Made by a program: the position numbers and the translations under genes. From Cololabis saira (Eukaryota; Chordata; Actinopteri; Beloniformes; Belonidae): a stretch of DNA of 64,000 nucleotides. Shown here piece after piece: positions 12,000 to 22,508 of this stretch (its first letter is position 1; the number at the start of each line of letters is the position of its first letter). The notes below the pieces were generated by a model. That model ran no database searches and was not told the origin of the DNA. It was given only the letters and a program-made list of their open reading frames with translations. The stretch spans positions 13,001,017-13,065,016 of the forward strand of contig NC_084587.1 in NCBI RefSeq assembly GCF_033807715.1, written 5' to 3'.

Positions 12000-12250
12000 A
12001 TTTATAAAGCACTTTAAAAACAGCAATAGTCGACCAAAGTGCTGGACAAGCGAAAGGAAAACAGAAACAAAACAGGACAATGTAAAACATAAAAAACATA
12101 ACTAAAATAAAACAATCATGGTGAGTTAAATGATAGTGAATAAAAATGAGTTTTAAGATGAGATTTAAAAACAGCCTTTCAAGGAGCCAGACGTGTGTGC
12201 AGCGGCAGCTCGTTCCAGAGTTCGAGGTCAGTTACTGCAAAGGCTGTGTT
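12000..12250 (-). mobile_element. LINE ORF2 C-terminal fragment and 3' tail
   Basis: On the minus strand the segment decodes to LELWNELPLHTRLAP, then VFKSHLKTHFYSL, the conserved C-terminal block of fish LINE ORF2. It is followed by an A-rich UTR and a tail ending in ...tttaaagtgctttataaatg. Contains stops. Confidence 0.65.
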
Positions 12251-12741
12251 GTTGTGATGCCGTGACTGTGATTATTCCCGCTCCCGCGACTCGTCACTTG
12301 AGTCCCGGGACAGTCAATAGCTCGGTTAAGTGTGGGTTGCGTATACATGCTGAAATAACTCTGATTAGAACCCCATTATCTGACACTAAAAGCTTGATCT
12401 CAAGAGCTTCAGTTCGGTTCGACTACAGCCCGACTAAGGTGTATACATGGCTTTTAAAACTTCGATATCGGTCTGATTAAGGCAACAAACATGCATGTAA
12501 ATGTACTGAGTGCCTCAGTTAACCAACAATCTCCAAACCATTTTTTGTCAACAAAATATACATGCAGAGTGAAATGACAAATGAAATTTATGCTTGAAAA
12601 AGGATTTACTTCGCTAAAAATGGGCCTAGAATAAACACGGAGGATGCAGGCTGCTTGTGTGATGATTTGTTGCCATACTGATGCTTTTGCAATCAGCATG
12701 ATCACATTAGCATTATGATGTTTTTTGTCTCTTTGTCTCTT

Positions 12742-12800
12742 GTCTAAGATAACCTTTATTTGTCCCACAATGGGGAAATTGCAGTTTGCAACAACATACA
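12742..12800 (-). mobile_element. LINE 3'-tail trace
   Basis: aagataacctttatttgtcccacaatggggaaatt (plus strand) is the reverse complement of the L2-type tail aatttccccattgtgggacaaataaagg. Only the terminus is recognisable. Confidence 0.5.
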
Positions 12801-13069
12801 GAAAGAGATGGATTAAGAGTGTTCGTTGTGGAGTCTAACAGCAGCAGTGTTGCACTGTTGCAATGTTGTCATAATGTTGCACAGTGCTTCCTCCTTGTTT
12901 GACAGTTCTCCTTCCTCATGGTGACCCCACTTCATCGTGCCTTGTTTCATTGGATGTAGCTTGGATCAACAGTCATTGACAGCTGCAGATGCTTAGCATG
13001 GTAGATCTTTGAGAGCCTGTATATAATGTAATCAATACTGTGTATTGTGAATGTACTTGCGTTTCCATT

Positions 13070-14534
13070 TAGAGCTGCAACGAAGCGTCGACATAATTGA
13101 TTACAACGATTACGTAAATACGTCGACTTGGGTAGAAAGTGTTGATGCGCCGCATGTACAGAATGTGTTGTTTGAGTCTTAAAAGATGAGACTTGTCTTT
13201 AATCCATAATGAGCTTTTGCTCAAACTTTTATATATGAACAAACATCATCCAGCAAACCTCGCCTGTAGCTAATCTTGTTCATTTCTGGTCTCCCAACAT
13301 ACACCTTAGTCATATAACTAGGTAGTTTCCTCTGCTGGTCACATTAGGTATCATAGTCTATTCATTGTAACACACACACCACCCTGACAACGGCGAGTAC
13401 AAGTTGCATACATTAATCAAATTAAACTTTTACCTCTAAAATCCGGAGTCGAGCATCAGGTTTAGAACTTTTTCAGGGGAAAAACCCACAAAATGGTGCT
13501 TTGTACGCTCAGTAAAATCTACAGAGCGTATCACAGCAGCACAACCGCCATGCGTGAGCGTCTCAAAAGAAAACATCCTGTGGTTCTCAAACAATAACGT
13601 GACGACACTAAAACAATATAAGCATTTAACCTCATAACTAAGTGACAGTAAATGCATTCCCCGCATTAAATGTAGCTTGATTTTATAGTTTTCACGTGTA
13701 AGTCATGGCTTGATCAAACGATACTAACGGCTTACCTGCTTCAAAATGTTCCAGCCTATTTCGGTGTTTTTTTTAGCACTAAAAGTAAATAATATTGATT
13801 TATATCAATGTCATGTTTATACTGTCCGTCAATATAACTTCTTGTGCCATGACCTGATAAAAGATCATTCAGATTAAAAAAGTTACTATATATTCAACGT
13901 CAAGTCTCTACGTTCTCTGGACTCCATCAATGCTTTTAAGAGCAAACTTAAAACCCACCTGTTTCTTCAAGCTTTTAAATATTAGTAGTGAGATGCTTGT
14001 TTTATGACCATCATGTTGATTTTATGTACTTTTATTTTTATATATATTTATACGTGTTATTATTGATGTTTTATTTTTTGTGAAGCACCTTGTAACATTC
14101 CGTTGTCTGTGAAAGGTGCTACTGTATGTAAATACATTTTACTTACTTAATTGCTGATAGAAAACTATTTAAACTTACAACTTTGGGCAGAATTTATGTT
14201 AGAATTATGGACTTTTACACGAAGTGATGTCAAACAGAGTGTGCACTTTTTGGGCTTTAAATAAGTTATGATAGATTTATGGAGATTGTTCTGAATAAAC
14301 CAAATGATGCTCTAAGAGACTTTTACTTTGGCTTATGTATTACATTTATTTTATTTTTTCAAGAGTAAAGAGTTGTGAGGATGGTAAAATGTATTATTTG
14401 TTGGCATTTAACAGAAAGATGTATCAAAAAGCGGGAAAAAAATTCATAAGATTAATCTAAAAAAATACATGTTAGATGTATTGAAAAAAATAATCGATTA
14501 ATCAACAAGAAAATAATCGTTAGTGGCAGCCCTA
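13070..14534. mobile_element. hAT element, 1.47 kb, with LINE inside
   Basis: It starts tagagctgcaacgaagc and ends ttagtggcagcccta, flanked by a perfect 8-bp duplication tttccatt (13062-13069, 14535-14542). The subterminal right end carries ataatcgattaatc. No clear transposase remains. A LINE fragment occupies about 13900-14150 and is therefore younger than the host element, or was captured. Confidence 0.88.
13900..14150 (+). mobile_element. LINE ORF2 C-terminal fragment nested in hAT
   Basis: The plus strand decodes to LRSLDSINAFKSKLKTHLF, the same C-terminal block seen on the minus strand at 12000-12250, then a stop and a T-rich UTR ending aaggtgctactgtatgtaaat. Confidence 0.65.
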
Positions 14535-14867
14535 TTTCCATTACACTTTGCGCAAAAGAAAATTGAATCTCTGACTTTGCGATAAAGGTAGCTCTGCGCT
14601 GAGTTTGTAGCAGCAAGACGGATCAATTTTGGCCATTACATTGAGATGATAATGCTGTCACCTACTCAACAAGTTGATAATAGTGTTGCAGCATTAGTTT
14701 TGAGACTGTTTTTACTTTCCCTCTCTGTAAATTTTTCTTTTCTGAGGGCAACAGGCATCTTTGATCTCTGGCAGCCTCTGAAAAGACAAACGATCCAATT
14801 TAGCTTGCAAGGAAAGGGTCCAACAGTCAGAAAATAAAATACTGTATTCCACAAAGCCATCATGTTT

Positions 14868-14903
14868 GTGAGTGTGTGTGTGTGCGTGTGTGTGTGTGTG
14901 TGT
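14868..14903. repeat. (TG)n microsatellite
   Basis: About 18 TG dinucleotides with one TGCG interruption near 14883. Confidence 0.9.
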
Positions 14904-17900
14904 TTTCCTTTTGGCCTTGACACCCCATCTCCTACTCCTTTTGCTTTGGACATCAAAACTTTGTACCCAACACTTTGAGCTGAGCAAAATCTGTCCTTTT
15001 CCAAGTATTTAAGAAAACTTTTGCAGTCTGAAATTTGTTATACTGAGAATTCTAAATTTGAAACATCAAAGACTTTGTGTCACCCATAAACATCAACTTC
15101 AAAAGTGGGAAAATACTAGTAATAATACACTAGCGGTAATACATTTTCCTTTCAGTGAAAAACAACTCAACTGTAGTTGGTGCAAATCCCCATGCCAACA
15201 TGCGCAGCTTCGTGCAATTACTGCTTTGTTGTCAACAAGGTAAGAGTGCTTTTATTCAAATCACATGTTCACAAACACACTATTGTTGGCTGTGCCAAAC
15301 AGATTTTCCATGCTGTTCTCTTAAGAAAACATAGCTTTTACCATAAATGATGGTCATAATTGGCATACTCTGAGCTGAGAGTGAAAGGCTTTGATTCATG
15401 CTTACTAATATCACTACGTCCATTGTGAAGTTCATTCAGGTTTCACAATTAGGTGTCAGAAGAAAGTATATGCAAATACTTTCTCTACTCTTTTGGGGCT
15501 TCAAGTGGCTTGAATTTTGTATTATAGTCTATCTTTGCATGAACATTTAAACACTTTATAAGATTTGTCAGGTTAAGCCTACAACGTTTCTTTTATATCA
15601 AGCCTTAAAAAGTAAATGCATGATAAATGCCTGTCTTTGAGAAGTCAATGCGATGTTGCAACATAAACAATTCTCCATTTGTTGTTTTCAGTAATGCTGA
15701 CATCACGCTTCTGAGTGGTGCTGACGCTTGAAACGAGATCCGTGCTCCATGGACGATTAATAGAACGGCAGCACAGCTATCACGTCTAAGCAGTGACAAG
15801 TGACATGGTTATGATGGGGGAAAAAATGACCTTAAGGTTCCATGAGATATTGCCAATGAACTTCGTCAATTAATCACTCTTATCAATCTAAATAAATCAT
15901 GCAATAATGTAAGAGAATATTGCCTGAGATAGAATATAACGAGTAATGCGAGTAGTCCGTGGTGATGGAGTCGAAAGTCAGATGAGAGGCTCAGACAGAT
16001 GGCTTTGTGAGGACATGGGACTCACCTAATGCTGTTTGCGACTTATCAGCTAACGGGGAGGGGAGCTGATTATGTCTCTCAATTATCCTGGCAGATGAAA
16101 GAAACCTGTGAAACAACAGATATACTGCCTCGCTAAATGGGCTCTAATGGGAGAGGCAGAAACTGGGGCGGGAAGGACGAGGGAGAAATGAGAAAAAAAA
16201 CCCAGAAGGAGGGGTGGGGGCAGACCACAATCGCACGTCAGAAGGTGTTCTACTTTTGTTCGGTATGAAAGAAGGATTCGTGCTAGATTTGATTCCTTTG
16301 GACAGGTAATTTGTGAATTACTGACTTTGTTCTAATCTATGTTTTTGTTTTGCCCACCCTTAGTAATGGAGCGATTTCAAGGGGATTTGCTGAATTACAC
16401 CAAAGACAAAAGGGTTTCTGTGATATACCGTAACAGCACTAAACTCTTTTATTCCCTGATTAGACTCCTTTTGAACACAGAATGAAACATGATAGAAGAT
16501 GCAAGATTGTCTGAAGCTATGTAGTGTCATTTAAGTATGTTAAGAGTTCAAATATGTGTTTCTCATATAAGCATTTACAAGATTAATAAGGGAATTCTAA
16601 ATATTCAGGCGTGTTAAAAAGAAAAAAGGCAATAAAATACAATGTGGTACCTACGTGCTCATAGGAACAATAAAAAGGTAAATCTCCATTTTGATTGTGA
16701 GAGTTTCAGGAGTAATTAGCAGTACTGTAAACTACAGTTATACTCTCAAGAGAATGATTTTCAGGAAACAGCCATCAGAATAGTAGTAGAGTATGAGGAG
16801 AGCTCTGCTTGGAGGAAAACAGGCAACAGAATATCATCATAAGGCCTTAAGCACGGGGGCGGGACTGATCATGCTTTGGACTTATGTTGCAGCCAGTTAA
16901 GATGCTGAATCATGGGTAACGGATGCTTTACTGACCTAAATATGAGATGGATTTTTTCCTCCTTATTGAATACGTCCCTTAATGTAGTCTTATATTTTTT
17001 GACCGCTATAAAACACCTGGACAGTAAAATCCACAGCTGGTGAAGGAGTGTCATCAACCTGAATGTGCTTGTTACAACTGTAGCTTTAAATATGATGTCG
17101 TAACAGTGCCAGGAGATTTGAGAGAGATGGTGAGCATCCCGGCTGAGTAGCTCAAAAGTAGTGCAAGTGAGAAAAGAAACAAGACTTTCTGATGCTCAAG
17201 TTCAAGATTAGGGTGATAAATTTTGCAGAACTGTCAAACAGCTTTCAAGCAGGGGAATAAATGTGTCACACAGTGTAGTGTAGGACAACTGCTAACCCAA
17301 ATGAAATGCCTGAGAATAAACCAACAAAAACTTGTGCAAGTGCAAGTGTGTGCTTACAAAAAAGAAATGAAGGACTGGCACATCACTCGATTCCTCAACT
17401 ACAAGCTTGGATAGCTGAGCGCAAGTTTAATGCCAGCATCAGCTGGTGCAGATAATCACTGAAGCACTACGGATTGTGTTGGTGTGGCAGAACAGGTCTA
17501 GCCCTTACGCTTTGGAGAGAGAAGAGAGAAGCTGCTGGCTTTTCATCACCATGTGATAAACTTACAGAAAGAGCATTCATACCTGGATCACAAAAAAAAA
17601 TATTCTTGGAAAAGGTGAGGGCGGTCCAGAGTTGTTCCATCGTGGTATTTCAGTGGACTGCTGGAGTTTGCTTGCTACTGTTTTTTATATTTCTCGTATA
17701 GCATGAAAAGTATTTATTCATTATTCAACTGCGGTCGCCTAACTCTGTCAGACGGAGAAATATGGATGTTTTAAAAAGATACTTTATAGTGCGCAGAAAG
17801 GGAAAGGTGTCAGAGGCGCTCACAGTTGGTGTCAAGCACTTGTGTCAGAGGTAAGACACTTTTCAAAATGTGGAAACGTTTTCCAGTTAGGGTGTTTTGA

Positions 17901-18148
17901 TAAGTCATAACTGAAATACGAAATGGAAAGCTAACATTGAATATTACTATGTGAGTATTCATGAATGTACAAAGGTACTTTACGAGAAAGTAGCTGCACA
18001 TGTCAAAAGGTTCATAGCAAAAAGCTTCACGTAAGCACAGTCCAACAAGGGATAATATTCCTTTAAAAAAATACACATTATTCAAAATCGAAAAGATTTT
18101 CAACTGTGACTCTTCATGCTAGGCTGGCTCTGTGTGGAGCGCACTAAC
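14904..18148. other. Intron sequence; possible conserved block at 15600-16240
   Basis: No mobile element recognised. About 15600-16240 is a low-repeat stretch with many short AT-core motifs (taattaatc-like) and balanced composition, resembling a conserved regulatory block. This is inference from texture only. No exon-like frame with splice sites seen. Confidence 0.35.
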
Positions 18149-18349
18149 CTGTCTCGGACAGGAGCTTGATTGACTCCAGCACACGCTCAGTGTAGACCCC
18201 GGGTTCATAGTTTTCCATCTCAGCGTTAATGATGTGGACCACACGAGCAGCTCGGCCCCGAATGGCTCCGGCGGTTCGATCAAGAGTGTCCACATCTCCC
18301 TCTTGCAGAGCAATTACACATTTGTTGACATCTTCAAGAATATGGTTCT
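18149..18349 (-). CDS. ctnna2: ctnna2 coding exon (third of three), alpha-N-catenin M region
   Basis: This 201-bp exon completes a split GAG (Glu) codon begun in the previous exon, then encodes 66 codons and one trailing base. It starts NHILEDVNKCVIALQEGD, passes LDRTAGAIRGRAARVVHI and INAEMENYEPG, and ends LESIKLLSET with a split Val expected next. The acceptor on the minus strand is tctag and the donor is gacag/gttag. The 526-bp intron to the previous exon is 18350-18875. INAEMENYE and EGDVDTLDR match alpha-N-catenin rather than alpha-E-catenin (TSEMDNYE, EKDVDGLDR) as I recall those families. This is the third M-region bundle, roughly residues 539-605. The next exon (expected to start MPRFAEQVE) was not seen in 1-18148, so the following intron exceeds 18 kb or leaves the window. 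Confidence 0.9.
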
Positions 18350-18875
18350 CTAGAAAAAGAAAAGAATGAATGCTAATTCAAAAACAGAGACGGGAGGCTT
18401 TTTCTTCTTGGCGGACGATGGTGACGTGTAAATCTTCTGACAAAAAAAAAAAAAAAAATTCTTTGTAAAAGGAAATTAATCATTTTTTTAGAGTGACAAT
18501 TATATCAATCAAATCAAGTTATTCATGTCCAAACCTTTTCTTTTTTCCCAAGAATACCAGTTGGCAAATTTGCAAACTGGGAAAGATTTAAGGCACATTT
18601 TTTTCAAAACTGTAAAACAAAACAACATGGCTTTTACATTTGTAGGAAATGAAAAATGAACAGAGAAGTGAACATGTGACATTTCATAAAACACAAACAT
18701 AAAATTATAAAATTAGCACACATCAAAAGGTTTTGGTTTTCCCTCCAAATTTTTGTTTTTTTCCCCTTATCTCCCTTTGCTTTTTTTTTTTTTTATTGCT
18801 GTGATACATGATTTGTTTAAATTTAGTTTCCATCATTTTCCTTCGACCAATCTGCAGTACTTTGTGCTGCAGTAC
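18350..18875 (-). other. ctnna2: ctnna2 intron, 526 bp
   Basis: Short intron bounded by GT (minus-strand bases at 18875-18874) and AG (18351-18350). AT-rich with T/A homopolymer runs at 18441-18458 and 18781-18794. No mobile element recognised. Confidence 0.85.
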
Positions 18876-19032
18876 CTGACACTGAGAGGAAGTCGTCCAC
18901 AGAGGTGATGTCGTCCACCGCCTCCGTCAGGATGCGTACTTGCTTCTCCCACTGATCTTTGAAAACATCCATGTTATCCTGGGCCACCTTGCTCTGGGGG
19001 CGAGCAGCCAGGGTGAGCGCAGCGTTGATAAC
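18876..19032 (-). CDS. ctnna2: ctnna2 coding exon (second of three), alpha-N-catenin M region
   Basis: This 157-bp exon encodes 52 complete codons plus one base (phase 0 in, phase 1 out). It begins VINAALTLAARPQSK, continues through a DVFKDQWEKQVRILTEAVDD helix, and ends DDITSVDDFLSVS. It joins in frame to the exon at 21956-22048 across a 2,923-bp intron (19033-21955). The acceptor on the minus strand is ...ttgttccatgccag and the donor is gtcag/gtact. Alpha-catenin M-region helical bundles are built from such amphipathic helices; they regulate exposure of the vinculin site. The sequence is uninterrupted and close to the recalled mammalian alpha-N-catenin, so purifying selection is likely. The encoded segment corresponds roughly to residues 486-538. 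No sign of pseudogenisation. Confidence 0.9.
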
Positions 19033-21955
19033 CTGGCATGGAACAAGGGTTCATGACGTAAACATGCTCTGCTATATGCACATATGTGATTGTTTAAAAA
19101 AAAAAAAGAAGAAAAAAAAGGCTCACTTATGTAGTTACAAGCCTCAAACATACTTGTGTGTCAGAAACAGCACACTTTTTGTTACAAACTTGAACAAATG
19201 TGTAAGTACCCTTGTAACTCATGAAAATAATGCTCTTTTACTCCTGCAGAGTGATTCAATTAAAAGTAATTGTCTCATGTGTACCTGCATGACCTCAGTA
19301 TGTGATAGAATAACCCAATAAAAACAGAGAGGATTTATTGTTGAATTTACAAGTACAAAAATAGCCTGCACAGATGCGTCTATACAAATGATCATATATC
19401 ACTGCCCGATTTTCATGTTTTTAACAGACCGTCTAACCTTGAACAACATAACTGATCATCAATATTCTTATCAGCTTTTCATTTGTTTAAAGCAGGACAC
19501 TTGGCACCGTAGTTTGATATCACTGTGTTTACCAAACTCAACATGGAGACGAGGAAGGAGGTGACAGAGGAGCTCATAAAGAAAATTATAGATACGTATG
19601 TTAAAGGTAAAGGGTATGAGAGCGTCGCCAAGCAGGTGCGTGTTCCTGTGACTGACGTTATGAATATCTTTAAGACATATCAGGGCCATGGGACGATAGC
19701 CAACATCCCAGGATGTGCCTGGACAAGGACGTTGAGCCAAGGAAAACTCGCAAAGACATTCAAGTAGACCTTCAAGGTCAAAGTAAGTCGGTACTAAAAG
19801 AAAACAAGGACATTTTCTAAAGCACACGTTGAAAAGCCACATATGACTACGAAAATATATCGTTGACTGATGGGCAAAACTGCAGATGTTTGGAAAGTCA
19901 TCTCAGCTCCGTCTTTGGAGATTGAAAAAAAAAAAAAGCTCTGCATCCACTGTGAAATATGCCGAAGGCTCGTTTTGTTTTGAGACTTCTATACTTTATC
20001 TAGGATGGAAGACAATATCAAGCCATGCATTCTTGTTCCTGCCATTTTAATTACATTTTTTGATTCAATAAAAGTAAATACATTAAAAAAATAATTCAAA
20101 AGCAAACCACGACTTAGGTCAATCTGGAAATTAAATATTTTATAGATGCTGTTAGATTTAGATTTTCTTTCAGGTAATACATATAAGTTCCTCATTTTCC
20201 TTGGAAAGGCACCAACACATTTGTCCACATCCGATCAACCACTCAACTCTTCAAAAGCAAGACTTCCATAGCAACTGTTTAAAGAAAGAAATATTTAACT
20301 TATGGATTCATTACCCTTGTGGGAACAGTGAAACTTTTTGTGGAATTGATTTAGTGCCTATTTTTGTCATAAGAAAGCATAAGACCCACAAATGGATCAT
20401 GCCTGTACTTTATTTTATACAGGAAAGGCCTGCAAAGAAATAAGCTATCAGGCTTTAAATTCATAACATTGCCAAGATGATTAAATGGATTTGGTCTCTT
20501 CATGGAATTTACTGTCAATAAGAACCACCCTCGATGGTTATTTGTTATTTTAATTGGTTGTCAAGCTGTAAGATGGCAAGCTGTATCTAATATGAGCCTG
20601 TAACATGCTGCCAATAAATGCAAAGAGCCTCTCTTGACTCTGAGGTTATGATAGCAAACTATTGCAGGCTTAGTCTGTATCTGCATCTATTTGCAACCAT
20701 AAAAGATACAGCACGCTCAATATATATACAGCTGACAGTATGAAATGAGGAGCAGCCTGCAAGTTACTGACAGAGGTGACTAATAGAGCATCAATAGCAC
20801 AGTAGGTGACTCAGCTAAGAAACACAATCACTCTAAGCAGTGGCCTGTCGGTAGCTAGTATAGCAGAAAAGCTTAGTAAGTAATCCCCTAGACCAAACAA
20901 ACATTTTATTAGTGTTAGTACTCTGACCACGCAAAATACCACAGGCTTTGTATGTACTTCAGTACACATGTGATGAAATCAAATGCATATCTGACAGCTG
21001 CAAGAATATCTGACACTTTAAGACTAACAAGATCATCACACAGAGAGAGCAACGTGATACTCATTTTCATGCTTTCATGAAGGATTAAAAGAATTTCTCT
21101 AATATTATATAATCATTTTCTGTTATTAAAATCCCGCTGATTTGAATGCAATAGGCTTAAAAGCAATAGACTTGTACCCTAAGAAAGGGCAGTATTAATC
21201 ATGTCACTATGGCAACTGGCATTTGACTCCAAGCTCTATGATTTTTTTTTTCTGTTTTTTTTCCCCTCCCCATGTTCATCAGCACTTCTAGTCAGATTTA
21301 TTTTTCAGTTAAATCACTCTTGACGCAGTGGAAGAGACACCATGATCTATGGCATGGCAATTGCTGAGTGTGTCTATATTTGTGTTTTTCTTTTTTCTTT
21401 TTGTTGAAATAAAGAATAAAGGGTCTGCGTTAAACCAGTGCTGAAAGGATGGAAAGATTCTCTCTCTTCCACCTCCGCTTTGTGACTGGGAAACGAGTAA
21501 CAAAGTCTGTGTCTGGTATGTTTTGTAATAAAAAATCCGCCAAGAGGTATCATGAGATTCCCAAGTTTTATAAGTTGGGAGGTTGCAGCAGGTTTACATG
21601 GTGACGGCTGAGCATTAGTCTCACATGAGTCTGAATCTTAAATTCAGCCTCACGTCTGCACTTCTCTTCCCCGTTACTGTGTTGTCCCATGTGAGTAGGG
21701 CTCAACCTTAACCTTGGAAATAAAAGATCGATTTTAAGCTTCTCCTTTGCCTGCATTTTGAGAAGCTGTGCTACGAGTTCCTCCTACACATAATGTGCAA
21801 CTCTTCCTCTGACTGGGCAAAACTACCTTTTATTCACTGCCATTTTACATCATTTCAATTCTTCAAAGATGAGAACAAAAACCTGTTATATGCAGATAGA
21901 AAAAAGAGAGTTCTGTATCAGGGATGAAACGGAATTTTTTTGGTTAAGTACTCAC
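19033..21955 (-). other. ctnna2: ctnna2 intron, 2.9 kb
   Basis: Intron between the exons at 21956-22048 and 18876-19032. Besides the Tc1-like relic at about 19525-19910 and short A-runs near 19096-19118, I see no recognisable element, RNA gene or exon. Confidence 0.8.
19525..19910 (+). pseudogene. Tc1/mariner transposase N-terminal relic
   Basis: An 80-codon frame (19525-19767) starts METRKEVTEELIKKIIDTY and contains YESVAKQVRVPVTDVMNIFK. This matches the layout of the Tc1 paired-type helix-turn-helix that binds the element's terminal repeats: helix, G-Y-..-VA-Q, then T-V--I---. It ends at a TAG, and decayed sequence (KDIQVDLQGQSK in another frame) continues to about 19910. The catalytic DDE domain and both termini are missing, so it cannot move. 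It lies antisense to ctnna2 in an intron. Confidence 0.75.
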
Positions 21956-22048
21956 CTGTGGACATAGGCTGTCAATTTGAGTGGCAGCCATTCTTACCAA
22001 CTTCACCCCCTCTTCGTTGTTGGAAATGGAGCAAGCCAGGTTGGCCAC
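21956..22048 (-). CDS. ctnna2: ctnna2 coding exon (first of three in the window), alpha-N-catenin M region
   Basis: This 93-bp exon encodes 31 residues in phase 0 at both ends. It begins VANLACSISNNEEG and ends IDSLCPQ, a stretch characteristic of alpha-catenins. Alpha-catenin links cadherin-beta-catenin complexes to actin at adherens junctions; the alpha-N form is neuronal. The exon belongs to the central M (modulation) region, roughly residues 455-485 by family numbering, which takes part in tension-dependent opening and vinculin binding. On the minus strand the acceptor reads ...tttgctctattcag and the donor reads cacag/gtgag, both canonical. The choice of ctnna2 over ctnna1 rests on the recalled alpha-N-like string RMAATQIDSLCPQ (ctnna1 has SASQLEALCPQ). 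A 365-bp palindromic transposon lies only 93 bp upstream of the acceptor. The preceding exon was not found and must lie beyond 64000 or have been missed. Confidence 0.88.
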
Positions 22049-22141
22049 CTGAATAGAGCAAACATAATAGACACAATATTATGATCTGTTTTTTCACTCT
22101 TCCAATTTGATACATTTTGTCAGTCTAAATGAATCTACATA

Positions 22142-22506
22142 CAGGACTGTCTCAGAAAATTAGAATATTGTTATAGTCCTTTATTTTCTGTAATGCAAAA
22201 ATGTCATACATTCTGGATTCATTACAAATCAACTGAAATATTGCAAGCCTTTTATTATTTCAATATTGCTGATCATGGCTTACAGCTTAAGAAAACTCAA
22301 ATATCCTATCTCAAAAAATTTGAATATTCTGGGAATCTTAATCTTAAACTGTAAGCCATAATCAGCAATATTAAAATAATAAAAGGCTTGCAATATTTCA
22401 GTTGATTTGTAATGAATCCAGAATGTATGACATTTTAGTTTTTTTAATTGCATTACAGAAAATAAAGAACTTTATCACAATATTCTAATTTTCTGAGACA
22501 GTCCTG
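22142..22506. mobile_element. Palindromic Tc1/mariner-type MITE
   Basis: The 365-bp element starts caggactgtctcagaaaatt and ends with its complement; TA dinucleotides flank it at 22140-22141 and 22507-22508. The two halves are near-perfect inverted copies over almost the whole length (for example, ttgcaagccttttattattt at about 22243 and aaataataaaaggcttgcaa at about 22374). No coding capacity. It lies 93 bp upstream, in the transcript sense, of the ctnna2 exon at 21956-22048. Confidence 0.9.
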
Positions 22507-22508
22507 TA

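Larger units (their letters stand above)
1..18148 (-). other. ctnna2: ctnna2 intron downstream of the third visible exon (partial)
   Basis: At least 18.1 kb of inferred intron following the donor at 18147-18148 on the minus strand. I looked for the next alpha-catenin exons (MPRFAEQVE..., then the linker and actin-binding domain) and did not find them. Identifiable content is transposons, LINE tails and microsatellites. Confidence 0.65.
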
